Part shown: one piece after another, positions 35,300 through 42,534 of the stretch
How positions within the stretch are numbered: the first letter of the stretch is position 1
How the letters are laid out: the number at the start of each line of letters is the position of its first letter
Assembly (NCBI RefSeq): GCF_016735615.1
Contig: NZ_JAERSF010000001.1
Coordinates: forward strand, 992,001-1,056,000
Length of the DNA: 64,000 bases
Reading direction: 5' to 3'
Origin: Flavobacterium tagetis
Lineage (GTDB): Bacteria > Bacteroidota > Bacteroidia > Flavobacteriales > Flavobacteriaceae
Made by a program: the position numbers and the translations under genes
The notes under the pieces: model-generated
Databases searched by the model: none
The model's input: only the letters and a program-made list of their open reading frames with translations
Told to the model about the DNA's origin: nothing

Positions 35300-35369
35300 A
35301 CCATAACATTAGTAGGTTAGTTTATGGTAGATTTGGGGCAAAAAAGGCGGAGTAATATCCGCCTTTTTT
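35300..35369 (+). ncRNA. Tandem small RNA unit 2
   Basis: 70 nt, same plan as unit 1: ACCATAAC hairpin (GGTTAGTTTATGG, one A fewer than unit 1), AGATTTGGGGCAAAAAA and terminator stem GGCGGA/TCCGCC with six T. The U-A pair of unit 1's stem is replaced by C-G, so pairing is kept. A TAAATTTA box ends 4 bp before the unit. Confidence 0.72.
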
Positions 35370-35416
35370 ATTTTAAACACATAAAGCATTGAAAATCAAT
35401 TGATTAAATGAATTTA

Positions 35417-35442
35417 ATCGGATTTAATTGCCTTTCATCTAA
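35417..35442 (+). promoter_or_regulatory. Conserved upstream block of RNA unit 3
   Basis: ATCGGATTTAATTGCC and TTTCATCTAA, 66 bp before unit 3. Confidence 0.55.
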
Positions 35443-35482
35443 AAAATTTTCTTTATAAAAATGTCCGCCATACATTTACTGA

Positions 35483-35552
35483 ACCATAACATTAGTAGGT
35501 TAGTTTATGGTAGATTTGGGGCAAAAAAGGCGGAGTAACATCCGCCTTTTTT
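35483..35552 (+). ncRNA. Tandem small RNA unit 3
   Basis: 70 nt, nearly identical to unit 2; terminator stem GGCGGA/TCCGCC with loop GTAACA. A TACATTTA box ends 4 bp before the unit. Confidence 0.72.
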
Positions 35553-35601
35553 ATTTGAAATAAATCCAATAATTTTCACAAATAGCCATTATGAGCGTTT
35601 T

Positions 35602-35627
35602 ATCGGATATTATTGCCTTTTGTCTGA
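35602..35627 (+). promoter_or_regulatory. Conserved upstream block of RNA unit 4
   Basis: ATCGGATATTATTGCC and TTTTGTCTGA, the most diverged copy, again 66 bp before its unit. Confidence 0.5.
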
Positions 35628-35667
35628 AATGTTTCATTCAAAAAAATATCTCCCATACCTTTACAGG

Positions 35668-35738
35668 ACCATAACATTAGTAGGTTAAGTTTATGGTAGA
35701 TTTGGGGCAAAAAAGGTGGAAGAACTTCCACCTTTTTT
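35668..35738 (+). ncRNA. Tandem small RNA unit 4
   Basis: 71 nt, same plan. It shares with unit 1 the extra A (GGTTAAGTTT) and the GGTGGAA/TTCCACC terminator stem. A TACCTTTA box ends 4 bp before the unit. Unit starts are spaced 184, 183 and 185 bp apart across the array. Confidence 0.72.
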
Positions 35739-35788
35739 ATTTTCTTTTTCAGAGAAAAGAAAATAGAGTATAGAATAAAAGACTTTTA

Positions 35789-35849
35789 AAAATTGAGCAT
35801 AAAAAAAAAGACGAGCCATAGGTTCGTCTTTTTTTTTATGCTCAATTTT
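35789..35849. terminator. Long hairpin terminator between RNA array and sodA
   Basis: Perfect 26-bp inverted repeat, AAAATTGAGCAT-A9-GACGA paired with TCGTC-T9-ATGCTCAATTTT around a 9-base loop. It ends 2 bp from the sodA stop, with T runs on both strands: a strong bidirectional terminator. Confidence 0.85.
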
Positions 35850-35850
35850 C

Positions 35851-36462
35851 TTATTTGTCTAAAGCAAATCTTCTAGCAACTTCTGTCCAGTTAATTACAC
35901 TGAAGAAAGCTTCAATATAATCTGGTCTTCTGTTTTGGTAGTTTAAGTAGTAAGCGTGCTCCCAAACGTCCATTCCTAAGATTGGAGTTCCACCGTGACC
36001 AGCAACTTCTGGCATTAATGGATTATCTTGATTTGGAGTACCTACAACTTCTAATTTTCCTCCTTTTTGAACTGTTAACCAAGCCCATCCAGAACCAAAT
36101 TGTGTTGCACCAGCTTTAGCAAATTTTGCTTTAAATTCTTCGAAAGATCCGAAAGAAGCTTCAATCGCTGCTAATAAATCACCAGTTGGTAATCCTCCTC
36201 CGTTTGGAGACATTACAGTCCAGAATAAATTGTGGTTGTAGAAACCTCCACCATTGTTACGAACTGCAGCGTTAGATTTATCTAAGTTAATTAAGATGTT
36301 TTCGATAGTTTTTCCTTCTAAATCTGTTCCAGCGATAGCAGCGTTAAGATTTGTCGTATAAGCGTTGTGGTGCTTTGTATGATGGATTTCCATTGTACGT
36401 GCATCAATATGTGGTTCTAATGCATCGTATGCATAAGGTAATTGTGGTAATTCAAAAGCCAT
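35851..36462 (-). CDS. sodA: Superoxide dismutase (Mn/Fe)
   Basis: 203-residue cytosolic enzyme. Metal ligands: His27 in [11 protein letters not shown], the His in [10 protein letters not shown], Asp165 and His169 in [12 protein letters not shown]. No signal peptide. The HNAYTTNLN start and GSGWAWL segment place it in the Fe/Mn family; which metal is used cannot be read securely. Monocistronic, with a strong terminator. Confidence 0.96.
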   Translation of the reverse strand: MAFELPQLPYAYDALEPHIDARTMEIHHTKHHNAYTTNLNAAIAGTDLEGKTIENILINLDKSNAAVRNNGGGFYNHNLFWTVMSPNGGGLPTGDLLAAIEASFGSFEEFKAKFAKAGATQFGSGWAWLTVQKGGKLEVVGTPNQDNPLMPEVAGHGGTPILGMDVWEHAYYLNYQNRRPDYIEAFFSVINWTEVARRFALDK

Positions 36463-36601
36463 GGTAAAATGATTTTTATGGTTTATAATAATTTATTCCA
36501 AATTTAGACATTTAACTTTGGAATTGAAAATACTATTTCGTTATAATTGAATTAAATTCGCTGATAATTTACATTTTTACAATATAAACACCTGAAAATC
36601 T

Positions 36602-37231
36602 TCATTTTCCATTAAATGTAGTCATTGTATTTTCTAAACCAGCTGTTCCAAAAGTTCTAATAATTTCTGCTGAAGTTTCTAAACGTTCTGGAAGTTTTGC
36701 TTCTTCTTCAGCTGTCCATTCTCCTAAAACATAATCTACCTGCTGTCCTTTTTTAAATTGATCACTTATACCAAATCTGTAGCGTGTATAATTTTGCGTA
36801 TTCAGAACCAAATTGATGTTTTTAAGTCCATTATGACCTCCATCACTTCCTTTTGGCTTGATTCTAATAGTCCCGAATGAAAGGTTTAAATCATCTGTAA
36901 TAACCAAAATATTCTCTAATGGTATATTTTCTTTATCCATCCAATATTTTACTGCTTTTCCGCTTAAATTCATGTAAGTATTTGGTTTAAGCAGAAAGAA
37001 AGCTCTTCCTTTGAATTTATACTCAGCCAAAGAACCTAGTTTTACGGTTTCAAAAGAAAGTCCTTCTTTCTTAGCTAAAAAGTCTAAGACTTTAAATCCG
37101 ATATTGTGTCTCGTATTTACGTATTCCGCTCCTATATTTCCTAAACCTACTATTAAATATTTCTTCATATTATCTTCTATGTTCTCTTCTTTTGGTGTTG
37201 ATGAAAACAGTTTTTTTATCCATTTTATCAT
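36602..37231 (-). CDS. pth: Peptidyl-tRNA hydrolase
   Basis: About 209 residues from MIKWIKKLFSSTPKEENIED. The enzyme domain proper begins at MKKYLIVGLGNIGAEYVNTR, so there is a basic, possibly amphipathic, N-terminal extension of about 21 residues; a still longer reading adds MSHSLINLTFAI. The catalytic His is in NTRHNIGFKVLD. NTYMNLSGKAVKYW and GSDGGHNGLKNI are the other family motifs. It rescues peptidyl-tRNA. Start choice is uncertain among three ATGs. Confidence 0.93.
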   Translation of the reverse strand: MIKWIKKLFSSTPKEENIEDNMKKYLIVGLGNIGAEYVNTRHNIGFKVLDFLAKKEGLSFETVKLGSLAEYKFKGRAFFLLKPNTYMNLSGKAVKYWMDKENIPLENILVITDDLNLSFGTIRIKPKGSDGGHNGLKNINLVLNTQNYTRYRFGISDQFKKGQQVDYVLGEWTAEEEAKLPERLETSAEIIRTFGTAGLENTMTTFNGK

Positions 37232-37256
37232 GATTGCAAAAGTAAGATTAATTAGA

Positions 37257-37380
37257 GAATGTGACAATTTGTTAATTAGATAATTTGAGAATGCGGCAAT
37301 TAGACAATTGCTTGCTGGTTGTGATTTAACCGCAAAGATCGCAAGGGTTTTGCGCTAAGAACGCTAAGAAATAGCTTTTA
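37257..37380. repeat. Intergenic repeats: AATGTGACAATT-type and CGCAAAG-type
   Basis: AATTAGATAATTTGAGAATG words recur here and at 37611-37648. ACCGCAAAGATCGCAAGGG and GCGCTAAGAACGCTAAGAA match the repeat family at 9.1-9.5 kb. Confidence 0.6.
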
Positions 37381-37494
37381 CTGAGATTTGCAAAGAACAC
37401 AAAGACTTCGACTTCGTTCGGCCTGACAACTATGAAAAAACTTAGTATATCAGACTCTTAGCAATTTAGAACCTTATGAAAAAGATATTTTCTC

Positions 37495-37566
37495 GCTAGC
37501 CCTGACAGGAGCGGCATCCTTTTTCTGGCTTCTTTAGCCAGGAAAAGATACAGCGGATGGCAGGAA
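37495..37566. repeat. REP-like structured element
   Basis: AGCCCTGACAGGAGCGGCATCC, then a hairpin CTGGCT/AGCCAG (37525-37541) flanked by T and A runs, then GATACAGCGGATGGCAGGA. The layout matches a widespread Flavobacterium intergenic element from memory of such genomes. No gene is seen in 37268-37748. Confidence 0.55.
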
Positions 37567-37695
37567 CGTCACGTCTTATGAAAACGGAAAGTTGCTGCTC
37601 CTAAAAAATAATTAGAAAATTTGAGAATGTGACAATTAGAGAATTTCTTTTAAAAAAAAACTTAGCATCTCAGCACCTTAGAAACTTAGAAGCTA

Positions 37696-37728
37696 AAAAA
37701 AAAGCCCCAATCGTAAGATTGAGGCTTT
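37696..37728 (-). terminator. Terminator of rplY
   Basis: Stem AAAAAGCC-CAATC/GATTG-GGCTTTTT with one mismatch and a GTAA loop, 20 bp past the stop of the minus-strand gene. Confidence 0.8.
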
Positions 37729-37748
37729 TTGTATTGAGTTGAAAAAAA

Positions 37749-38360
37749 TTATTTTTTCTTTCCTTTTGCAGGAGCTTTTGCAGCTTTTGCAGCCTCTTGA
37801 GCAGCTTTCATAGCAGCACGAGAGATTCTCACTTGACAAACAACAGTGTTGTCTGGGTGCATAATTTTGTACTCTGGTTTTCCAACTTTAGTAACGTATA
37901 ATTTGTTACCCATTTCAAGTGGAGTGATGTCAGCTTCAACGAAATCAGGAAGATTTGCTGGTAAAGCTTTAACTTTTAATTTACGTTGGTTTAAACGTAA
38001 AACACCTCCCGCAAGAACACCTTTAGATGTACCAACGATTTTCACAGGAACTTCCATTGTGATTTCTTTATCATCAAATAATTGGAAGAAGTCAATGTGT
38101 AAAATTTTGTCAGATACTGGGTGAACTTGGATATCTTGCAAAATTGCATTGAATGATTTTCCTTTTCCAAGTTCGATCACAACAGTGTGAGCGTTTGGAG
38201 TGTAAACCAAGTTTTTGAATGCAGTAACGTCTGCTGAGAAGTGTACTGCCTGGTTTCCTCCGTATAAAACGCAAGGTACCTGTCCAGCATTACGTAAGGC
38301 TTTAGTTGACACTTTGCCCACGCTTTCTCTTTCTGATCCTTTAATTGTAATCGATTTCAT
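37749..38360 (-). CDS. rplY: 50S ribosomal protein L25/Ctc
   Basis: 203 residues of the long (Ctc) form: N-terminal 5S rRNA-binding L25 domain ([28 protein letters not shown]) and C-terminal beta domain (about 95-185), ending in a Lys/Ala-rich tail ([14 protein letters not shown]). It lies 120 bp downstream of prs on the same strand, an order conserved in Bacteroidota. Confidence 0.95.
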   Translation of the reverse strand: MKSITIKGSERESVGKVSTKALRNAGQVPCVLYGGNQAVHFSADVTAFKNLVYTPNAHTVVIELGKGKSFNAILQDIQVHPVSDKILHIDFFQLFDDKEITMEVPVKIVGTSKGVLAGGVLRLNQRKLKVKALPANLPDFVEADITPLEMGNKLYVTKVGKPEYKIMHPDNTVVCQVRISRAAMKAAQEAAKAAKAPAKGKKK

Positions 38361-38416
38361 TGTAAAAAAATATAGTTATTAAATAAATATTCTATTTTGC
38401 TGTAAGCTTTAAGCAA

Positions 38417-38467
38417 TAGGCTTTAGGCTTTTTATGCAAAGTATATAAGCTTATGGCCTAAAGCCTA
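38417..38467. repeat. Inverted repeat between prs and rplY
   Basis: TAGGCTTTAGGC (38417-38428) and its exact reverse complement (38456-38467) with a 27-base loop. There is no T run, so it is a repeat element or processing site rather than a clear terminator. Confidence 0.55.
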
Positions 38468-38480
38468 CAGCTTACTGCTT

Positions 38481-39422
38481 TTACATAATAAATTTTCCAC
38501 TGATGGAATTGTTGTGGTGAACCATTTGCATTACCTCAGCAAATAAAGGTGCGCAGCTTACCACTTTTATCTTTTTTGACTCTTTCTTTAACGGAATAGA
38601 ATCTGTTACGATCAATTCTGTTAATTTTGAGTTTTCAATTTTCTCGTATGCTCCGCCTGATAAAATAGCATGCGTACAAATTGCTCTTACACTTAGCGCT
38701 CCTTTTTCGATCATAAGGTCTGCCGCTTTCGCTAAAGTTCCTCCTGTATCGATCATGTCGTCTACTAAGATTACGTTACGTCCTTTTACTTCACCAATAA
38801 GCTCCATAGTGTCGATAACGTTGGCTGCTTTTCTTTGTTTGTAACAGATTACTACATCTGATTCTAAAAACTTAGAGTAAGCATATGCTCTTTTTGAACC
38901 TCCCATATCTGGAGATGCAATTGTTAGATTTTCTAATTTTAAACTTTCTACGTATGGTAAAAAGATTGTAGACGCAAATAAATGATCTACTGGTTTTTCG
39001 AAGAATCCTTGAATCTGGTCTGCGTGCAAATCCATTGTCATGATTCTTGTTGCTCCTGCAGCTGTTAGTAAATTAGCTACTAACTTGGCTCCAATTGGAA
39101 CTCTTGGTTTGTCTTTTCTATCCTGTCTTGCCCAACCAAAATAAGGCATAACAGCTGTAATATGTCTTGCTGATGCACGTTTTGCCGCATCAATCATTAA
39201 CAACAATTCCATCAGATTATCTGCACTTGGAAAAGTTGAACACACGATAAAAACGCGTAAACCTCTTATTGATTCTTCGTAAGACGGCTGAAATTCTCCA
39301 TCACTATACGTTGACATCGTTACTTTTCCTAACGGAATCCCGTAATCTTTTGCAATTTTTTCTGCAAGATAAACACTTTGTGAACAAGCAAAAATTTTAG
39401 CTTCTGGTTCTAGGTGCGACAT
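38481..39422 (-). CDS. prs: Ribose-phosphate pyrophosphokinase
   Basis: 313-residue PRPP synthase, supplying purine, pyrimidine, His and Trp synthesis. Signatures: CSTFPSADNLMELLLMIDAA, MTMDLHADQIQGFF (the binding-signature HADQIQ), and the PRPP loop NVILVDDMIDTGGTLAKAAD. Length is as usual. It supplies substrate for the PurF-like enzyme 4 kb away. Confidence 0.97.
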   Translation of the reverse strand: MSHLEPEAKIFACSQSVYLAEKIAKDYGIPLGKVTMSTYSDGEFQPSYEESIRGLRVFIVCSTFPSADNLMELLLMIDAAKRASARHITAVMPYFGWARQDRKDKPRVPIGAKLVANLLTAAGATRIMTMDLHADQIQGFFEKPVDHLFASTIFLPYVESLKLENLTIASPDMGGSKRAYAYSKFLESDVVICYKQRKAANVIDTMELIGEVKGRNVILVDDMIDTGGTLAKAADLMIEKGALSVRAICTHAILSGGAYEKIENSKLTELIVTDSIPLKKESKKIKVVSCAPLFAEVMQMVHHNNSISGKFIM

Positions 39423-39616
39423 TGTAATTTGTTGTTTTATTCCGTTATTTTTCTACAATTCAACTTTATTATTTAAATAAAGCAGAAAGCGTATAAATGT
39501 CTCGGATGTAGTTAGTTGTGTGTGCTTCGTTTTAACGAGCTGCAAATTTATAAAATTTATTGAACACTGAAAGCAAAAAATTAAGTATTTTTATTAGAAT
39601 TTTTAAAATTATTTTT

Positions 39617-39624
39617 TACATTTG
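39617..39624 (+). promoter_or_regulatory. -7 promoter element upstream of tRNA-Leu
   Basis: TACATTTG matches TAnnTTTG, 87 bp before the tRNA. A long leader would be removed by processing. No clear -33 element. Confidence 0.45.
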
Positions 39625-39710
39625 CACCGTGTTAAAGGAATGGCGCCATTTATGACTTCATTCTATTGCGTTAAAATAACTGATTTATCATTTATTTTTT
39701 CGTCTGCTAC

Positions 39711-39790
39711 GCCCGGATGGCGGAATTGGTAGACGCGCTGGTCTCAAACACCTGTGGGAAACCGTGCCGGTTCGACTCCGGCTCCGGGTA
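39711..39790 (+). tRNA. tRNA-Leu (CAA)
   Basis: Acceptor GCCCGGA/TCCGGGT, Leu-type long variable arm (TGTGGGAAACCGTG), T-arm GCCGGTTCGACTCCGGC. Anticodon loop CTCAAAC gives anticodon CAA. Confidence 0.92.
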
Positions 39791-39792
39791 CG

Positions 39793-39824
39793 AAAAACCT
39801 CTTCTTAACGGAAGAGGTTTTTTT
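39793..39824 (+). terminator. Terminator after tRNA-Leu
   Basis: Stem AAAAACCTCTTC/GGAAGAGGTTTTT with a short loop and T run. Confidence 0.88.
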
Positions 39825-39932
39825 ATTTTTTATCTATCTGCATATAATTTTAAGTTAATTCCTCAACCTAATCTATTTTACTAAAGATTATAAATTAGAT
39901 AACTAACCAAAATGCAATATACCAAATCAAAA

Positions 39933-40757
39933 CTACTTTCTTAAAAATGTTATTACTGGATCAAGATTACCAATGATTGTATGACCACCAGTTCTGTAGA
40001 CTGTTGTATCAACCACTCCTCCTGATTCCACAATATTATGAAACATTTTCTCTGTATCCTTGTAACCAACCCTACTATCTGTTGTATTCCATGAAATATA
40101 ACCTTGACTAGACACCAGTGATTTATAATCTAATGTAGGATCAAAATGAGGTACATCTGCATAGGAAGAGAACTCTGTTAAAACGTTTAATTTTGTCACA
40201 GGAAGTACAGCAAAATATTTTTTGAAAAATTTTAGTTTCTGAGCACCATAAAGCGAATGTAATCCTCCATGAGAGATTCCTCCGATATAATAGTCATTAC
40301 AATGTCCATAAGTTTTCTCCGCCCAAACAAGAACCTGAGTAAGCTTAGAAATATACGCTTTACTATAAGCTAATCCTCCATCTTCCCAATAATCAGAAAC
40401 GGTTTTTTTATTTGGCAAGTCAAATTCTATTACTTGCCAACCCAAGTTCGATAGACTATCAACAAAACTTACATTCACAGGATCATTCATTAAGCAAGTA
40501 CGATGATTATAAATTCCATATACACAACCATGTATAAAAATCAATCTTTTACCAGCAAACTTTTTGTTCGGGTTATGATAAACGAAATTTGAATCTGTAA
40601 ACAAAGACCTATAAGATGTGTCAATCTTACTTAAATTAAGTTTCAAATTATTAATTGTCACAACATTGCTATCAATTTTATTTTCTTCACAAGAAAAAAC
40701 AAAAATTAACAATGTTAAAATCGCAAAAAAAGTTGCTTTATAGTATAGTGTTTTCAT
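39933..40757 (-). CDS. Alpha/beta-hydrolase-like lipoprotein
   Basis: About 274 residues from MKTLYYKATFFAILTLLIFV, giving a lipobox (FVFSC); an upstream ATG adds 11 residues. The fold signs are LIFIHGCVYGIYN (oxyanion strand), GISHGGLHSLYGA (nucleophile elbow G-x-S-x-G with Ser) and the His in RTGGHTIIGN near the end. It is a probable envelope esterase or peptidase of unknown substrate. It stands alone between tRNA-Leu and the OsmC gene. Confidence 0.72.
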   Translation of the reverse strand: MKTLYYKATFFAILTLLIFVFSCEENKIDSNVVTINNLKLNLSKIDTSYRSLFTDSNFVYHNPNKKFAGKRLIFIHGCVYGIYNHRTCLMNDPVNVSFVDSLSNLGWQVIEFDLPNKKTVSDYWEDGGLAYSKAYISKLTQVLVWAEKTYGHCNDYYIGGISHGGLHSLYGAQKLKFFKKYFAVLPVTKLNVLTEFSSYADVPHFDPTLDYKSLVSSQGYISWNTTDSRVGYKDTEKMFHNIVESGGVVDTTVYRTGGHTIIGNLDPVITFLRK

Positions 40758-40888
40758 TTTATAAATTAATAATATAAAAGTATGATACATTGAAATTTAG
40801 CTCAAATATAAATTTAAAATTCTGTTCTTGAACATCCTTACAAGAATTCTTAGCAAGCGATGCATAATGAGTCATATTATACAATAAA

Positions 40889-41359
40889 CTATACAACATA
40901 AACCTCACAACTCGCATTATGCAAAACTGAAAAATTGCACGAATTAGCTATAAAGCATAATTGATTTGCTTTTTGATGCAATTCTAAAGCCAATTCAACT
41001 TTATCTGAATTTGAGATTTTTACTTTCGGATATAATCTTGCCTCAACAAAACGCCCGCTTCCGTCTGGATTTACTTCTAATGTTGCTTCGGCATTGTCTG
41101 AATATTCTAAAACTTCTATTCCATTTTGAGAGCAGACATATAAATAGGACATCATGTGGCAGGAAACCAAACTGCTTAACAATAAATCTTCGGGATTATA
41201 TAATGAAGGATCGCCTTTGAAAGCTTTTGCTGCTGAAACGTCTAAAACCGGTTTTCCTTCAATTTGAATTTGATGACTTTTACTATAGAATCTTTTGGAT
41301 GATTCTTCTGGGTTTTGTTTTGAAATCCAGTTTAATTGTGCTTTGAATAGATGTTTCAT
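40889..41359 (-). CDS. OsmC-family peroxiredoxin-like protein
   Basis: 156 residues of the OsmC/Ohr superfamily. NPEDLLLSSLVSCHMMSYLY holds the first redox Cys (about 65) and AKANQLCFIANSC-type sequence near residue 130 the second. These families reduce organic hydroperoxides. The length and the NPEDLLLSSLVSC form suit OsmC-like proteins of Bacteroidota. It is followed on the other side by a perfect inverted repeat. Confidence 0.85.
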   Translation of the reverse strand: MKHLFKAQLNWISKQNPEESSKRFYSKSHQIQIEGKPVLDVSAAKAFKGDPSLYNPEDLLLSSLVSCHMMSYLYVCSQNGIEVLEYSDNAEATLEVNPDGSGRFVEARLYPKVKISNSDKVELALELHQKANQLCFIANSCNFSVLHNASCEVYVV

Positions 41360-41395
41360 TTCGCTAAGTTAAGATTTTTCCAAACTTGGGATAAA

Positions 41396-41463
41396 TTAAT
41401 CTCGCAAAGTCGCGGAGCCGTATAGTTTATTTTCTTGGCGTCATTGCGACTTTGCGAGATTAA
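41396..41463. repeat. Perfect 18-bp inverted repeat of the CGCAAAG family
   Basis: TTAATCTCGCAAAGTCGC (41396-41413) and its exact complement GCGACTTTGCGAGATTAA (41446-41463). The core word CGCAAAGT matches the repeats at 9.1-9.5 and 37.3 kb. Confidence 0.75.
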
Positions 41464-41486
41464 AAAACAATTCTATTGATTGAATT

Positions 41487-42365
41487 TTATTGACCCAATT
41501 TAGTCAAATCTGAATCTGGTCTTTTAAACGGTTCTGATAAAAACTTATTTGCGACTGCATTAAATACTTCCGGACTTGAAGCTGGAGCAAAATGCGTTTC
41601 GCCAGGTAAAATACAAAGCTGTGCTTTAGATAAATTTTCAAAAATTTCGACCGTATGCTCATTTCTGATTACATCCCTATCTCCAGCTATTACAAGCACT
41701 TTTGCTTTAATTTTTGACAAATCTTTAGTTGGTATATTAGGTTGATCTACTAAAAGTCCTGAAAGTTGTTTCAACAGATTCCAATTTTCGCTCGTGTCTT
41801 TTTCTTTAATTTTCGAAATAACCATTTTTCTCATACCCTGAATGTCTTTTATCGCGTACGAGTTAACAGCCGTAGAATCTGGCCTTAAATTGGCGCCCAT
41901 GGTTACAATTTTCTTTATTTTTGACTTCCCTGAAATCCCCATTTGCAGCCCAACAATTCCTCCGTCACTCCAGCCAATAACACTTATCGAATCTAATTTT
42001 AAGTGATTAACCAGTCCTTCCATATCTTTTGTAATTTGCACATAGGTAAGAGAATCCGTTTTCAATTCCGATTTTCCTTGTCCTCTACTATCGATAGCAA
42101 TAACTCTATACTTGCTTTTGAAATAATCAATTTGATTTCCCATTGATTCAATACTACCTCCGTTTCCGTGAATCAATAACAAAGGTTCGCCTTTTCCGTA
42201 TTCTTCATAATAGATTTTAGCACCATTGAGTTCAACAAATTTTCCGACAGCGGAATTTTTACCATAAGGCGTATCAAATTTAAAATTCATCTGAACCTGG
42301 GCGTTTGCTATTACACATACAGAATAAGCTAATATGGCCATTAGCAATTTGACTGGTTTCTTCAT
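41487..42365 (-). CDS. Alpha/beta hydrolase, exported
   Basis: About 292 residues from MKKPVKLLMAILAYSVCVIA, which gives a clean signal peptide (ANA-QVQMNF); the longer reading starts 34 residues upstream in unlikely sequence. Fold motifs: LLLIHGNGGSIESM, IAIDSRGQGKSEL, nucleophile elbow IGWSDGGIVGLQM (Ser) and the His in LPGETHFAP. An esterase or lactonase-like enzyme of the periplasm is likely. It lies downstream of galM across a terminator. Confidence 0.82.
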   Translation of the reverse strand: MKKPVKLLMAILAYSVCVIANAQVQMNFKFDTPYGKNSAVGKFVELNGAKIYYEEYGKGEPLLLIHGNGGSIESMGNQIDYFKSKYRVIAIDSRGQGKSELKTDSLTYVQITKDMEGLVNHLKLDSISVIGWSDGGIVGLQMGISGKSKIKKIVTMGANLRPDSTAVNSYAIKDIQGMRKMVISKIKEKDTSENWNLLKQLSGLLVDQPNIPTKDLSKIKAKVLVIAGDRDVIRNEHTVEIFENLSKAQLCILPGETHFAPASSPEVFNAVANKFLSEPFKRPDSDLTKLGQ

Positions 42366-42470
42366 AAGTAAGTTTTTTTTTGGATAGTTATTTCTCAAAT
42401 GTAAGAAAGATTCTAAAAATTTAACAAAATACTTATCAAAAATATTCACTCTAATATTTACAAACAAAAA

Positions 42471-42500
42471 AACCTCGAAAGCACAAACTTTCGAGGTTCT
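42471..42500 (-). terminator. Terminator after the first galM
   Basis: Perfect 11-bp stem AACCTCGAAAG/CTTTCGAGGTT, followed on the minus strand by a T run. It closes the araB-araD-araA-galM block. Confidence 0.85.
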
Positions 42501-42534
42501 TAGAAATTACTAAATTAATAAACAGATTCTAAAA

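Noticed and set aside
35116..35738. CRISPR-like regular repeats
   Set aside because: Units are 70 nt with about 114 bp between them, the intervening DNA is itself partly conserved, each unit ends in a terminator, and no cas gene is near.
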